From NCBI GenBank assembly GCA_020543525.1, contig JAHYIO010000036.1:1302001-1366000 (forward strand): 64,000 nt of DNA, given 5' to 3'. Source of the DNA: Coriolopsis trogii (Eukaryota; Basidiomycota; Agaricomycetes; Polyporales; Polyporaceae). Below the pieces are notes generated by a model, which was not told the origin of the DNA, searched no databases, and saw nothing but the letters and a program-made list of their open reading frames with translations. The translations under genes were made by a program, and so were the position numbers. Of the stretch, positions 41,770 to 52,520 are shown piece by piece (positions within the stretch are counted from its first letter, which is position 1; every line of letters begins with the position of its first letter).

Positions 41770-42075
41770 ATCATCTGAACCGCGTCTTGGACGCTCTGGA
41801 GCCAGAAAGTGAACCTTCTGGCTCCAGAACTCTGAGATTTACTGAGAAAATCTGGGTCAGACCGGCCCAGTTCTCCTCAGAGCGTCTCGGAGCCCGGACG
41901 TTTTCCTGATGCTGCCTTCGTTTGCGAAGTCATCGCAACGCATTCGGCATGTGGTACACTGGTAGGGCCCCGGTACCCTAGCGCAGCAACTCCTTGCAGC
42001 ACTGCTTTGAGTGTGGGCCGTCAATAACAGTCACATACGCGATGATCATGGTCGTTCGTGCCTCAAATTGCGAAC

Positions 42076-43206
42076 ATGTCTCCCCTACGAACCATCTCAC
42101 TTGCTTCCGTCTTGCCCGCCCCGTCCTCCTATGCATCCTCGTCCTATATACCGATGAGCTTAGCAACTGTAACATTCTCGCCCGCTTTCTTCATTGCTCT
42201 CTTAACTTTCTCCTTTCTGGCCGCAACGCTTTGGAGTACACGCCGGCCCTCTGTCCCAACCAGACAACCTGACCATACAGGCGATGTCACCAGGCTCGCA
42301 GCAGACCTAGCCGGCTCGCCCGGACAACCCGCCTCGAGCGGGATTATCCACAAGCACAATGCGAGCGGTGGTGCGTTCCAGTCCTTTCCCGCCAGTATGA
42401 CCTTCTCCGAATTCTCGGCGCTCGTCCGCGGTGCAAATCTTTCCATTCGCTCCGCCCCCGTCACCGCCATCGAGTGCGTCCGGACGCCGATCCAGGAAGG
42501 GGCCCTCGGCGGGATTGATGTCTTCAAGCACCACTACATCCTCGCGACCGTCCTTCTCCCCAGCACCGACTCGGCAGTCCATGCCCGTCCGAAGCACACC
42601 TACCTCGTCCTCGACATGTGCACGGATGCGTGGGGCATGTTCGTGGGATTCGGCCCAGCCATGCTGCGCGTCATGCGGTACGACGACCGCCGAGCCCTCA
42701 CCCGCTTTGGCAGCGGCGGCGCGCCATACTCCCGCCTCGCGCTCTCCAACGACGGCCAAGCGACCGAGGGCGGGCCCTCGCTCGACGCCCTCGCAGGTCT
42801 GCTCGCCGTCGTGGACGCGCGGGTGCCACGGGGCAGGCTCGGGTACAGCATATTCTCGCGCAACTGCCTCTGGCTGTGCGAGCTGCTCTTCTTCGGAATG
42901 GGACGCCAGTTCGGCGGGCACTGGCTGCAGGGCTCTGCGGATCCGCGCTGGGTCGTGCACCGGTACCTCCGGGGGGAGATGGGGCTGCTCGCTGCCGCGC
43001 TGGAGTGCCGGTTTCCGACGAATGCGGCCGTCCGGTGGGTCGCGTACGTCGGTGCGAGTGGGGTGCGCCGCATGCAGACGTTCGTTACGTGGGGAGACTC
43101 TGATAGGGTTTTGATGCAGGATGACGAGATGGAGCAGATACTTCGGGACTGGAAGGACTGGGTCCCTGCGAAAGCCTCCCTCCCCCCATGTTATTGTTCA
43201 TACTGA
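42076..43206 (+). CDS. conserved-looking membrane-anchored protein of unknown function
   Basis: Single-exon gene of 376 residues from ATG 42076; the frame extends upstream only without an ATG. A hydrophobic anchor near residues 33-53 (FFIALLTFSFLAATLW) follows a Ser/Ala-rich N-terminus. The rest is globular, with KHHYILATVLL, TYLVLDMCTDAWGMFVGFGP and a striking YSIFSRNCLWLCELLFFGMG block, followed by WLQGSADPRWVVHRYL. The order of an early His on a beta strand and a later Asn-Cys before a helix recalls papain-like or NlpC/LRAT-type folds, but that is only a suggestion. GC-rich codon use suggests a true gene. It is the first single-copy gene to the right of the transposon island. Confidence 0.7.
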   Translation: MSPLRTISLASVLPAPSSYASSSYIPMSLATVTFSPAFFIALLTFSFLAATLWSTRRPSVPTRQPDHTGDVTRLAADLAGSPGQPASSGIIHKHNASGGAFQSFPASMTFSEFSALVRGANLSIRSAPVTAIECVRTPIQEGALGGIDVFKHHYILATVLLPSTDSAVHARPKHTYLVLDMCTDAWGMFVGFGPAMLRVMRYDDRRALTRFGSGGAPYSRLALSNDGQATEGGPSLDALAGLLAVVDARVPRGRLGYSIFSRNCLWLCELLFFGMGRQFGGHWLQGSADPRWVVHRYLRGEMGLLAAALECRFPTNAAVRWVAYVGASGVRRMQTFVTWGDSDRVLMQDDEMEQILRDWKDWVPAKASLPPCYCSY

Positions 43207-44132
43207 TGTGAAAGGTTCCTAGTAAAAATGTCAGGAGAAAGCTTCGTTAGTCCCGGAACTTCAGACTTCACTGCATAATACGCACTCACCTATCCACGGT
43301 CGCCACAACTTTCACTCCCTTGTAACGACTTCAGCTCGTCCAGCATGGACGCACCGGATATCGGCTCAGAGTCGCATGGTCAGTCAACGAGCTCAGGTCA
43401 TAAGTTCGTGAGTGATCATTACAGCTAGTGCACAGTAAATGCGTACATAGTGATACAAGAAACGAAAACGATGGATCTGTACTTGCGACGGAGGCACGAT
43501 GCGAGAGATGTATGTATAATGCAACGCTTGACGCAAAGGGACACAAGAGCACGAGCACGATGGAGTAGGGATATGCGGATGCGAATGATGCGATGAGTAA
43601 ATGTAACGCGGATGCAAACATGCAAGAAAGTCCGGAAAGCAGACCTGAAGATAGGAACGAAGGATGACATAGATAGGCAAGGAAGATTATCGTTATATTT
43701 GAAACGTGTTCGGGGTCGTTGTGGTGCCAGTCTGAGCTGGCAATATCAACAGAGCCTGTCGTGATTGACTTCGATTTTTGATTGTGCGGGAGCGGACAAG
43801 GTGCAAGGATGGAGAGGATGGCAAGCTGCGACAGGACATGCAGCGACAGCGCATGTGATTGCCGGTAGGGGACGGAATGTCGACGGGAACCGCGTCAGCG
43901 GGGGGAGGATGGGAGGCATGTTGCATCGTCGTGGTGGGTCATACACGCGGAGGCCATCCATAAGACGGCCATTGGCATTCCTGACTTCATAGAACTCCAG
44001 TCAGCTGCCTCTCCCAGTACGAAGACAAGAAGTCAGAAGCAAAGCTACTCACCACCAAGTATAACGCAGGAGGCATCCACGGCCAAGAAGCATAGACAAG
44101 CTCCAAGTTACACCGCGTGCAAACGGTGCCCC
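43207..44132. other. intergenic region between convergent genes
   Basis: Lies between two convergent genes. It would hold both 3' untranslated regions. No gene supported. Confidence 0.5.
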
Positions 44133-46213
44133 TCACAGCAGTTCCACGGCGCTCTCAAGGAGGACCTTCGGCTTCAACAGCAAATTCCTCACCATCCTCC
44201 CTCCCCCTCCCTCGCTGCCCGTCGCACTCGTACTCGTGCTCATGCTGATCGTACCCCCCACCCCGTTCAAGCCAACGCCGCCCATTGCGACCGGCCGAGC
44301 CGCAGCGCTGGACACTCTCGACACCGGTCTCGAGCTCGAGTCCGCCCCGGTCCCCATGCTTCCCCTGACCACCATGCCGTCCCCATCGACGCTCTCTCCC
44401 TCCTCCTGCCCCTCCTCCTCAGGCATCCGTCGGTGAAAGGCAAGCCCAAGTTCAACTGTGCACAGCACGCGGCACTCCTCGTTGCAGTGACCCGCAAAGA
44501 CGTTCTCCATCTCCTCCCAGTCGAACCATCTCTCCGTATCCTCTCCGCTCATGGTGGCAGCGGCGGGAGCAGCATCCCCGTTCTGCGCGCGCTCAACCTC
44601 TTCCACCCACTCGCGCTCCTTGCCCTTACCCCGGTTCGCACCCACCGCATGGCCGTTCACGTTCACGCTGGGGACTGTAGGGGCAGAAGAGCGCTTGTGC
44701 GAGGATGAGGACGAAGACGGCTTCGACGACCGGTACGGAGGAACCCAGACGACTTCAAACAGGCCGCTCAGCACGCCTTCCTTCACCCCACCCGCGATCC
44801 GTTCCGCGCGCGCGCTGATGCGTGCCAGCGAGCTCCCGAACCGCGCGCGAAGCGGGTCCCGGTGCAGCCCGCGTGCGTCGGTGCAGCCCGAGAGCGCGAG
44901 GATCGCGATCACGCCCCGGAGGTTCGTCTCTGCGAGATTGAGGAGCGGGGGTGGGAGTGATGCGGAGGACACGACCGACGCAGGGGCGGTGTTGAATGGG
45001 GATGGCGTGACGCTGTCAGGAGACGACGGTTCGGAGACCGCTCTCGGACGTGCGAGCAACGAGCGTGCATGCTTGTAGGTGAGTGCGCGCCATCTCGACG
45101 TCGTCGGCTGAGGTTCTGCCAGAACACCAAGTCAGCATATATGCGCGCATACACGCAACCACCAAGCCCAAGTCGCTCACCTTCGCGTTCCATCCTCTCG
45201 AAAACCAGCTTGAGCGCTTCGTCGACCTCGGCGGGAAGCCCGTAGCAGAACGCGTCCATGACGCGCGAGACGCACCACACCTCCCACGCCTGCAGCGCGA
45301 ATTGGACGAGCGTCGGGTCGCCCGCGTGCTCCCTCTCCTCGAGCAGCTTCAGCATCTCCTTGCCCAAAGCGGACCCGACGATCTCCCGGTCGCGCTCCTT
45401 CGCCGCGCTGGGCGCACGCGTGTCCGCTCGCAGCCCGGCCGCGAATTCCTCCGCTATCGATGCCGAGAGCTGGATGATCTCCGAGTTGAGGTCGGCGAGG
45501 GCCTGGAGGAGCTGCGCCCCGGACCAGTCGTCCGTCTTGGAGAGGAAGGACTTGAGCGACGCGAGCTCCTCCGCCTGGGAAAGGATCGTCTGCCTTGCGT
45601 CCCCGTACGTGGCGCGCAGGGACGAGTAGAGGACGCGTAGCCTCCGGGGGTCCGCCAGGGCAGCTTCAGCAGAGTGTCGGGCAAGAAGTTGTGATTGCAC
45701 GGCGTTCTGTGATGTCGAGGCTTCCGAGGACGTGCGGGAGTGTGCACGAGAGAGAGGAAGGGCGATGCTAGCAGGGTCGGGCGGGGATGCGGGGTAGGAG
45801 AGTGACTGTGGCGTGGGGTCAGAGGACGACGCGGGGGGGAATACCGCGGTGGTGAGAGTAGAGAGCTCTTCACGGGTCACCCGGAGTTGCTCGAGCAGGC
45901 TCTCGTTCTCCCGCTCGAGGTGCTGTATGCGCTGGCGGAGCTGCTCCCGCTCTCTGTCCTGCGCTGACACGCGTCCCTCCTTGTCCCGCTCCTTCCCCCT
46001 CTCCCTTTCTTTTTCTTTCCGTCTAGATGGATCGCGCTCGCGCTCCTTGTCATGGTCTCTGCCGGACAGGCGGCGCGTATGCGAGCTGTGGTGTTCTCGA
46101 TGGTGGTGACCTGAGCGCGAGCGGTTCACGTACTCCGGTGGGCGATCAGCGAGGTCGTCGATGATGCGGACAGGAGGTAAGATCCAGTCGACAAAGTCCC
46201 AGAAAGTGTTCAT
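44133..46213 (-). CDS. coiled-coil protein of unknown function
   Basis: Two exons, 46213-45181 and 45115-44133 (minus strand), joined across a 65-bp GTGAGC...CAG intron, giving 671 residues. It starts MNTFWDFVDWILPPVRIIDD. A Lys/Glu/Arg/Asp-rich low-complexity stretch (RDHDKERERDPSRRKEKERE) is followed by a heptad-like coiled coil (LRQRIQHLERENESLLEQLR) at about residues 80-130. After a Ser/Pro-rich linker comes a helical domain containing WEVWCVSRVMDAFCYGLPAE, then Ser-rich sequence and a final segment with CTVELGLAF and a basic end (LLLKPKVLLESAVELL). No catalytic motif was recognised. Possibly a scaffold or cytoskeletal/trafficking factor (inference only). Confidence 0.75.
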
Positions 46214-46957
46214 GGTGCTGTGGCGGCGACTGTCACGACGTTGGGAGCTTGAGTGGTTGGTAGGAATGTATGCGCGCAGTCCGAGTAGCCTGGAGCCGTC
46301 AGGCGGGGGTGCAGCACGACGCATACGATGCTGCTGTCGCTATGAGGAAGGTCGCGGAATAGGGTGCATATGCAGGGCTACAAGAGCCTACGTGTACAGA
46401 TATGGGTGTTGTAGGCTAGGGTGCGCTGACCGTGGTGGCGTTGGGAATAAAATGGTGTCCGTAGAACGACGAGATAGAATGCAACGCTGATGAGAGAGAC
46501 TTGGGCTTATCACTCTTAGAGATATGCGGGGTGCTGTGGGCGAAGAGGTGAGATGGCAGCAGACGGCAGGCAGCTGACGGCCGCGGCGAGCTGCCTCGCT
46601 CCCACAACGTGCAACACGTTTTTGCCGTCGTCATGGGCGCTCCATGAGGATGATTTCTTTTCTTCAGAATCTACAGTCTTGCCGTCGTGACTCTTTTCCT
46701 ACGATGAAGTCTCCGGATCCTGGGCGTGGTCGTTATCAAGAGCATCCTGACAGACGTCTCTACGTCGTCAATGGATATATGGAAATACATGCTAGGACCA
46801 ACCCTACAGCAACACACCATGGACAATTCGTTGCATCGCCGGATCATGTGCAGCACACGCCGTGTCGCATCGTGAATAGAAGGAAAGTCCACAACGGCAA
46901 TCGTCGCGACATGTTGTATTAATACATCATAGGATATGGATGCTTCCACTGCTCGAT
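46214..46957. other. intergenic region
   Basis: Contains the putative promoter of the coiled-coil gene and the 3' end of the mitochondrial-type gene. No gene seen. Confidence 0.5.
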
Positions 46958-47585
46958 CTACGCAAGTTTCTTCCTGGTGATCACGTCTTCCTTATGCTCG
47001 ACTTTCTCAAGGACCGTTGCGCCCGCCAGGGGTCCGCCGACCTCCTCACGCGAATAAGGCGCTTCACCTTCAGCTTCACCATCATGTTTCATTGTTTGTG
47101 TGGACACACCAGGTTCATTCGGAGGAGGCTCCGTGAAGGTTGGTGAGTCCGCACTGTGGTGACGGCCCTTGACATACTTGACGGTATTCTCCTGCATGTC
47201 CTTCGGAGAGCCAGTGTGTCGGTCCGCCTACAGGCAAAATGAGAGTCAGCAATGTTGGCTTGGCGTGGCAGACGGAGACATACCTTGACGGCAGCTTCCG
47301 ACGCGCTAGCAAGATGCTGGTTCCAACCGGGAGCATCTTGGGGAAGAGGAGTGGACGTCTTATGTTGCTCTTTTGAGAGGTTCCTCCTCTTCTCCGCCTC
47401 GAGAACCTGCGGCCGGTTGAGGATTCGCAAACTCGAGATGCAGTCAACACGCAGCGTACCTCGGGGTCGTTGTCGTGCATGGTGCTGGAATAGAAGCGAG
47501 GCATGGCCGTCGTCGCAGGACCAGCCATACGGGCGATGGAAGTGCGCAAGGTGTTGCGCGTTGCAGCGGGAATAATGCTTGCCAT
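46958..47585 (-). CDS. small probable mitochondrial protein, conserved in fungi
   Basis: Three phase-0 exons on the minus strand, 47585-47460, 47406-47284 and 47227-46958, for 172 residues. The N-terminus is rich in Ala, Arg, Ser and Thr without acidic residues (MASIIPAATRNTLRTSIARM ... MPRFYSS), a typical presequence with a probable cleavage near FYSS. The mature part contains HDNDPEVLEAEKRRNLS, TSTPLPQDAPGWNQHLASAS and EAAVKADRH, a pattern I associate with a conserved fungal protein family of unknown function, then a hydrophilic Pro/Glu-rich tail. No membrane span or cofactor motif. Mitochondrial targeting is inferred from composition. Confidence 0.75.
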
Positions 47586-49127
47586 GATGTTGGGTGTATG
47601 TCACTGAGGGTCAAGTCGAGGCTATGTGGGGGTTGATGATGGCTGTAACGGACGCGAAGACAGGGGATATAAGGGAGAGGGGCGTGGAGTTACACCCGCC
47701 GGTTATGTGGGCTCTGCCCGTTATAGGATGACGTCGTCGGACGCGGTTCGTGCTCCCCTACGGAATGCTGTGACGTCATCGTATCCTCATCTACCTCCTC
47801 TGCGCAATTCATCCAGCAGGATTGGCTTGTGCACACTAGAGCGTTTTGAATGGGGTTATACATCTTATTGATCGCATTACTGACTAGAATCGCAGCGGGA
47901 GGAGCTTCAAGCAATTTTGTTCAAGTTGGAGGCCATATTTACCTCTGTTCTACCACCGGCCGTTGGACATTCTCGGCCTCTTCGCACCCCATCGGCTGTT
48001 CGGCGAGATCGTATTTCCTTGAGAATCAATCAAGTGAGTTGTGTTGGTTTGTCCTCAGCGAACTCAGGTTCATTATCAACTAGATTGAAGTCCACTTGCG
48101 GCGGCGGCGCTGGCAAAGTTCCTCACTTTCTCCCACAAAGTGTATGCACCACTCCAGGCTGACTCTATGCATTCCAGGATCTCTCAGATACAACGCGTAT
48201 GCGGGTCTAGGGTTAGAGACAGCGCATCGTGACAGACGCGTGACAAGCGCGTGTGCGATGCGTGACGACACGCGTCAGGCCAGTCATCCATGCCTGGTTG
48301 CAACTCTGGGAAGGAGACTCGGAGGAAAGCTCTTAGCTTTGTAGACCTCGAGCTCCTTGCGCGCCACCTTCATTGCAGAGCCACGAACACGCGTCGACAA
48401 ACACCTGGTCCCTTCACATCGATATCTCCTCGGCAGTCATGAACATGATGTTTGTGCCACTCGTTAAGCGATCATCTCATTGCATCAGTCTGGCCTGCTG
48501 CGACGTCGACTGGATTGTCATCTCTTTAGCATAGAGGTGCTCTTGACATATGTGCCTGTCTGGTCAAACCTTCCGAGCTATTGTTTCTGCTCTCCTCCTG
48601 ACGGTTCGGCTGGCTTGACTTCCGATGGATACTCTCACTGTCTGTCTGGGCTACTCAAAGGGACTCGTAGCTCGTGTTGCAAGCTTCCTCTGTGGACGCC
48701 AATTATCTAAACGCGATGTTGTCAAATACACCGACATCGGCCTGAGCGTTCGACCCTCCCTCGCAACGTCACCTGCATGGATATATGCTTTGACAATCGC
48801 CTTTGAAGTGTCCAGCAATGCTTACTCTGTCAACTACGCCTCCCGGTCTTTGGTAGAACGCCGATCCTCATTGATTCTGTCACCTGCTTTGTCTGCGGTG
48901 CACACTTTGCCTCTCACCGCGCCTCCCGCTTTGTCCAACACATCGTCCACTATGCCCCTCGACACCTCTTACTATGTCAAAGCATGCACACCAATATGCC
49001 TATATATTCGTTTCCTGCGACGCTATGCTCTGCAGCAAACAACAGCCTCACCATCTCTCTCTAGCAACTCCTCCTCAGTCATCCTCGCATCTTCGCCCTC
49101 TCCGAACCTCTTATATCTATACTCGTC
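47586..49127. other. intergenic region
   Basis: No supported gene. A long plus-strand frame at 48625-49689 overlaps the following gene in another frame and has low-complexity Ser/Thr-rich translation. TATA-like CTATATAT near 49002 and TTATATC near 49111 could serve the downstream gene. Confidence 0.45.
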
Positions 49128-49886
49128 ATGCGCAAAGTTGATCTCAACAACTTCTTGGACAAGGACTCGTACCTCACGCTGTGCAAGTGCGAGGGAGTCT
49201 CTCCTATGCTCGACGTTCCTATCCCCGTCCCGGACTCCCTCACATTCCAGAAGAAAGGCCAGCAGGAACCTGGCTACTGTCTCGTCGAGCTCAACGAGCC
49301 GCCCACCGAGACCCTCCTTGAAGGCGCGACCGACGAGTCGATCGGCGTACTCCTCCAAGCAGGCGTTCAAGAGATTCACCTCGTCATCTGGGTGGGTTAG
49401 CGAACCCTCGTGCCCTCATACTCTCAGCACTAACCACGCGCTCTCGTACGAACAGGCCCCGGAGCGTCCGAACGGCTTTTGGAAGCACCACATCCGCCGC
49501 ATTCTCACGCGCTCCCCCTGGGGGGTGCTCACGAACAAACTCGTGCTCGCACAACTCGTCGGCGCCGAGTACGCGTATCACTACGAGGTGCGTGCGCGCG
49601 CACATGCATACAGCCGACTAAACCCTCATGTTTCGCTCTTCAGCGGATGCTCACGCGGCGCCCGGCTCCGGACGACTACCCGCTGCTAGACCCGGCCCAA
49701 GCCCGCCTGGTCCGCCTTTGCCGACTCGGGGGCTGTGTCTACCAGGCAGAGCTTACCGTTGGGTCGCGCACTCCCAATCCTCCCCTACCGTCGGGTCGCG
49801 CACCCCCAGTCAGGTCCCCTCCGGTTGAGTCGCGCACCCCCAAGCCTGTCCCCCCCAGTGTGTCCTCCTCCCGTCGGAATTTCTAG
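49128..49886 (+). CDS. unrecognised small protein with C-terminal repeats
   Basis: Three phase-0 exons 49128-49391, 49456-49587 and 49644-49886 give 212 residues. The first exon starts MRKVDLNNFLDKDSYLTLCK, with TLCKCEGVSPMLDV and a run of short hydrophobic strands. The second encodes NGFWKHHIRRILTRSPWGVL and a Tyr-rich end; the third continues RMLTRRPAPDDYPLLDPAQA and RLCRLGGCVYQAE. The tail carries about three imperfect repeats of (V)GSRTP/GRAPP/ESRTP-type Pro/Ser/Arg-rich units from DNA repeats of about 33 bp. The consistent splice phases argue for a real gene. No family recognised. Confidence 0.6.
49755..49860 (+). repeat. 33-bp tandem repeat in coding tail
   Basis: Three imperfect copies containing GGGTCGCGCAC / GGGTCGCGCACCCCCA / GAGTCGCGCACCCCCA, encoding Pro/Ser/Arg-rich sequence. 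Such repeats can change copy number. Confidence 0.6.
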
Positions 49887-50483
49887 TGGTTGGGTGATTG
49901 GACAATCGAACGCGCTTGGTTCTTGAGGTGTGCTCCAGGTTGGTTACACGGCGCGATCGAGATAGAGGGCATAGCATACTGTGAATTACTTGTAATTGGA
50001 TAGATGTTGTACTCGCACCTAATCGACTTACTTTCCGTTTCTTCTCTTGAGCGGCCTCCTGCCCAGCCCCAGTTCGCTTACCATCGCAGTGCGCACACTG
50101 TGACTAACGTCATAGATCGCCTCCCCACATATATATTTCATGAGACATGCTCATCGGAAATCATACGTGTCAGAGGAACGTAACCTCCCAGAGTATCGAA
50201 CCCGGAGCCCCATTCGCAGCGGGACAATCGTTCGCGTTGCTTCCGTCTGCAGCCCTGCTCTATCTGACGGCCGCTCAAAGTAGCAAATGCATCTGATCAT
50301 GTCGAGGTATACGAATCCAATAAACAATACATCCAAGAAGTACATAAGCTCAATAAACAGCGACCCGTTGCCCCTCGCAAATCACCACGAAGTGCACATC
50401 ACCCCTCCCCGGTCTCCCCGACAACCCTTCTATACACTCACACCCACAGCGACAGGCACCAGAGCGAAAACAACTCCGTCGCT
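49887..50483. other. intergenic region
   Basis: Between the previous gene and the 3' end of the first chitinase. No gene supported. Confidence 0.5.
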
Positions 50484-52411
50484 CTACGCTGTGGGAGAAG
50501 CGGCCGGCAGCCTCGCCGACATCTGCGCCACCTTCGCGGTGGGAACGGCAGCCGCGAAGCTCGTGCACGCGCCGTTGTCCGTCCAGTCCCCGGCGACGCC
50601 CCCTGGGGTGTCCGCGAAGCTCCACCACTTGGCCGTCCAGAGGTGGCCATTGTAGACGACCTGCGCGCCGCCGTTGTACTGTCGGAAGGCACGTATGGGG
50701 TTAGAAGATCCGAGCTCCCCAAGGCTGTTGAAGGCAATCGTCAGAGGAAGGGACTCACAGCTACGTTACTGACCCAGGCGGGGATGCCTGCGCAGCTGCC
50801 GGACGTCACGGTGGTCGTTGTCGAGGGCTTTGACGTCGTCGGAGGTGTCGTTGTCGTAGGCTTCGAGGTTGTGGGCGGGGTCGTAGTCGTCGGCTTCGAC
50901 GTGGTCGTCGGAGGCGAGACGGTGACGGGCTTGGAGGTGGTGCCCCCGTTCCCGTTCTGACGGATGATGTTCTTGATGGCCTGGTCGAAGCGTCCATTCC
51001 CTATGTCATAGAGAGCAAGCATCAGATACGGTATCTTCGTCAGGAGGGTGGTGCGTTATGTCGTTTACCGAAGGCCTGCGAGGCATCCCAGAGCATGATA
51101 CCACCGAAGGACGAGAATTGGCTCCGCGTTTGGAGAGCGATGTTTCCGAGCGTGGTCGCATCGACGTAGCCAGAGCCAGCTGCGGTAGACGAAGCAGGGG
51201 CGCCAATGTATACCTTGACGTTCTTGTTGATCGCGACGGTCTTCGCCCAGGTGTCCCTGATGGTGTGTCAGTATAGTTGTTCACGGCGGCACAGGCGCGA
51301 CATAGCACATACCATTGCTCAAAGTTCCAGGCGTTCGGGTTGTTGAAGTTAGTTAGACCGCAGAAGTTGTTGTCTGGCAAGGATAGAGCTCAGCGGAGCT
51401 AGCGAGCAGTGGCACGCAGGCCAGTACTCACAGAATTGTACGTAAACGGCATCGAACGCGACAGCATTCAATACGCTGCAGAATATGTTGAGTGCCCACG
51501 TGAAGCCGACTGGAGGCAGACAAACTCACGTTCCCAAGAACGCATCGGGGAATGGGCACTGAGGAGCTGCCGTGACGTAGTACTTCTTGGGAGCGCCATT
51601 GGCGAGAGTACGAATGCGGTTCACAAACGCTGCGAAGTGCGTCGTCCCGCCGCCTTCAATGTCGAGGTCAATGCCGTCCAGCACAGCTCCACCGAAAGGA
51701 CGCGTCGAGCTCGAGCCACCCAGGAATGTGTTCCAGATGGTGTCTCCGAAGGCGGACGCCTGATCGTCTGACGAGAAGCTGGCTGCGCCGGTGGCACCGC
51801 CGAGAGAGATGGTGACGATCTTGCCCTTCGACTGGCAGAACTCGATGTCCGATGCAAGGAAGCTGCAGTTGGGGAGACTCGTGCCGGGGAACACGGGATC
51901 ATCCACCGAGCTACAGATCTGTATGGAACACAGTCAGTTATGGTGCAGCGTAACTTAGAGGATGTAATCCACCTACGTTGGACAGATCAATAGAAGGGAC
52001 CCCACCGGGACCGAAGAAGACGTTCAGGAATGCAATGGGTATTGCGTCGATCGTATCATCCTATGCCCACTATGTCAACCTGAGGTTACTAGAGGATCAG
52101 CTTTGTTCCATACCTGACAGTAGGTTGATAATGTCTTCTGGAAGTTAGCGGTGTCACTGTGTGTAGCACCGTACGAATTCTGGCCCCAGTATCTGTTCCG
52201 AGGGACAATCAATATTCCGAGATCATCCTGCAATGATAGCAAAATGGACGTACACAGCTAGCTAGAGATGCAGAAGACAGATCAATTCAACGACTTCTCG
52301 GGAAGGCAAGATATGACGTACGTTGTCCGATCTCGAGTTATCGAAGGCTGCGGTACGGAGTGCACCTAGCGCGAGTGCAGAGAGGGCCGAAATGAACTTG
52401 GAAGAAGACAT
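50484..52411 (-). CDS. GH18 chitinase with C-terminal chitin-binding module (chitinase 1)
   Basis: Secreted endochitinase (cleaves chitin beta-1,4 bonds). Ten exons, minus strand: 52411-52322, 52261-52254 (8 nt), 52192-52114, 52060-51977, 51918-51530, 51475-51432, 51373-51313, 51256-51069, 51000-50759 and 50678-50484; 459 residues. Signal peptide about residues 1-21 (ALSALALGALRTAAF core). The class III-type fold starts at LAVYWGQNSYG. KIVTISLGG and catalytic DGIDLDIEGG follow, with E175 the proton donor. YYVTAAPQCPFPD, AVYVQFYNNFCG and FGGIMLWDAS are conserved. A Thr/Pro-rich linker (repeated TTTTPPTTSKP) leads to a CBM5/12-like module (WVSNVAYNGGAQVVYNGHLW, then TPGGVAGDWTDNGAC). It resembles fungal CTS1-like chitinases used in cell separation or wall remodelling. 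First of three tandem genes. Confidence 0.92.
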
Positions 52412-52504
52412 TCCTGAGCTACGGCAGTGCCAGGAGAGAACCGGCGATTGGAGATATTGCGGGAGGGGAGGAGCTGGCGCTGGATAACAGGAAGAGAGAT
52501 AGTG

Positions 52505-52520
52505 ACCACCTTTATACGCC
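52505..52520 (-). promoter_or_regulatory. TATA box of chitinase 1
   Basis: On the minus strand GTATAAAGG lies about 100 bp upstream of the start codon. A similar TATAAAGG lies upstream of chitinase 2. Confidence 0.55.

Larger units (their letters stand above)
33859..41911. mobile_element. TIR element copy B (CATCAGGAAAA ends) with nested insertions
   Basis: Left end CATCAGGAAAATGTCCGG at 33859; right end ends ...CGGACGTTTTCCTGATG at 41911. Interior flanks match copy A at 12054-13308 in order. Removing the copia copy and the 315-bp MITE (and one duplication of each) leaves about 1,222 bp, close to copy A's 1,255 bp. It sits just downstream of the DUF6533 copy 3 stop. Confidence 0.72.

Noticed and set aside
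42307..42960. Minus-strand frame of 217 codons and other frames within 42.1-43.1 kb
   Set aside because: Antisense or shifted shadows of the gene at 42076-43206, in GC-rich codons that keep alternative frames open.
48625..49689. Long plus-strand open frame of 354 codons
   Set aside because: Its translation is Ser/Thr-rich without motifs, and it overlaps the splice-consistent gene at 49128-49886 in another frame.
50180..50260. GGGTTCGATAC on the minus strand, tRNA-like T-loop
   Set aside because: No acceptor or D-arm pairing at the right spacing.
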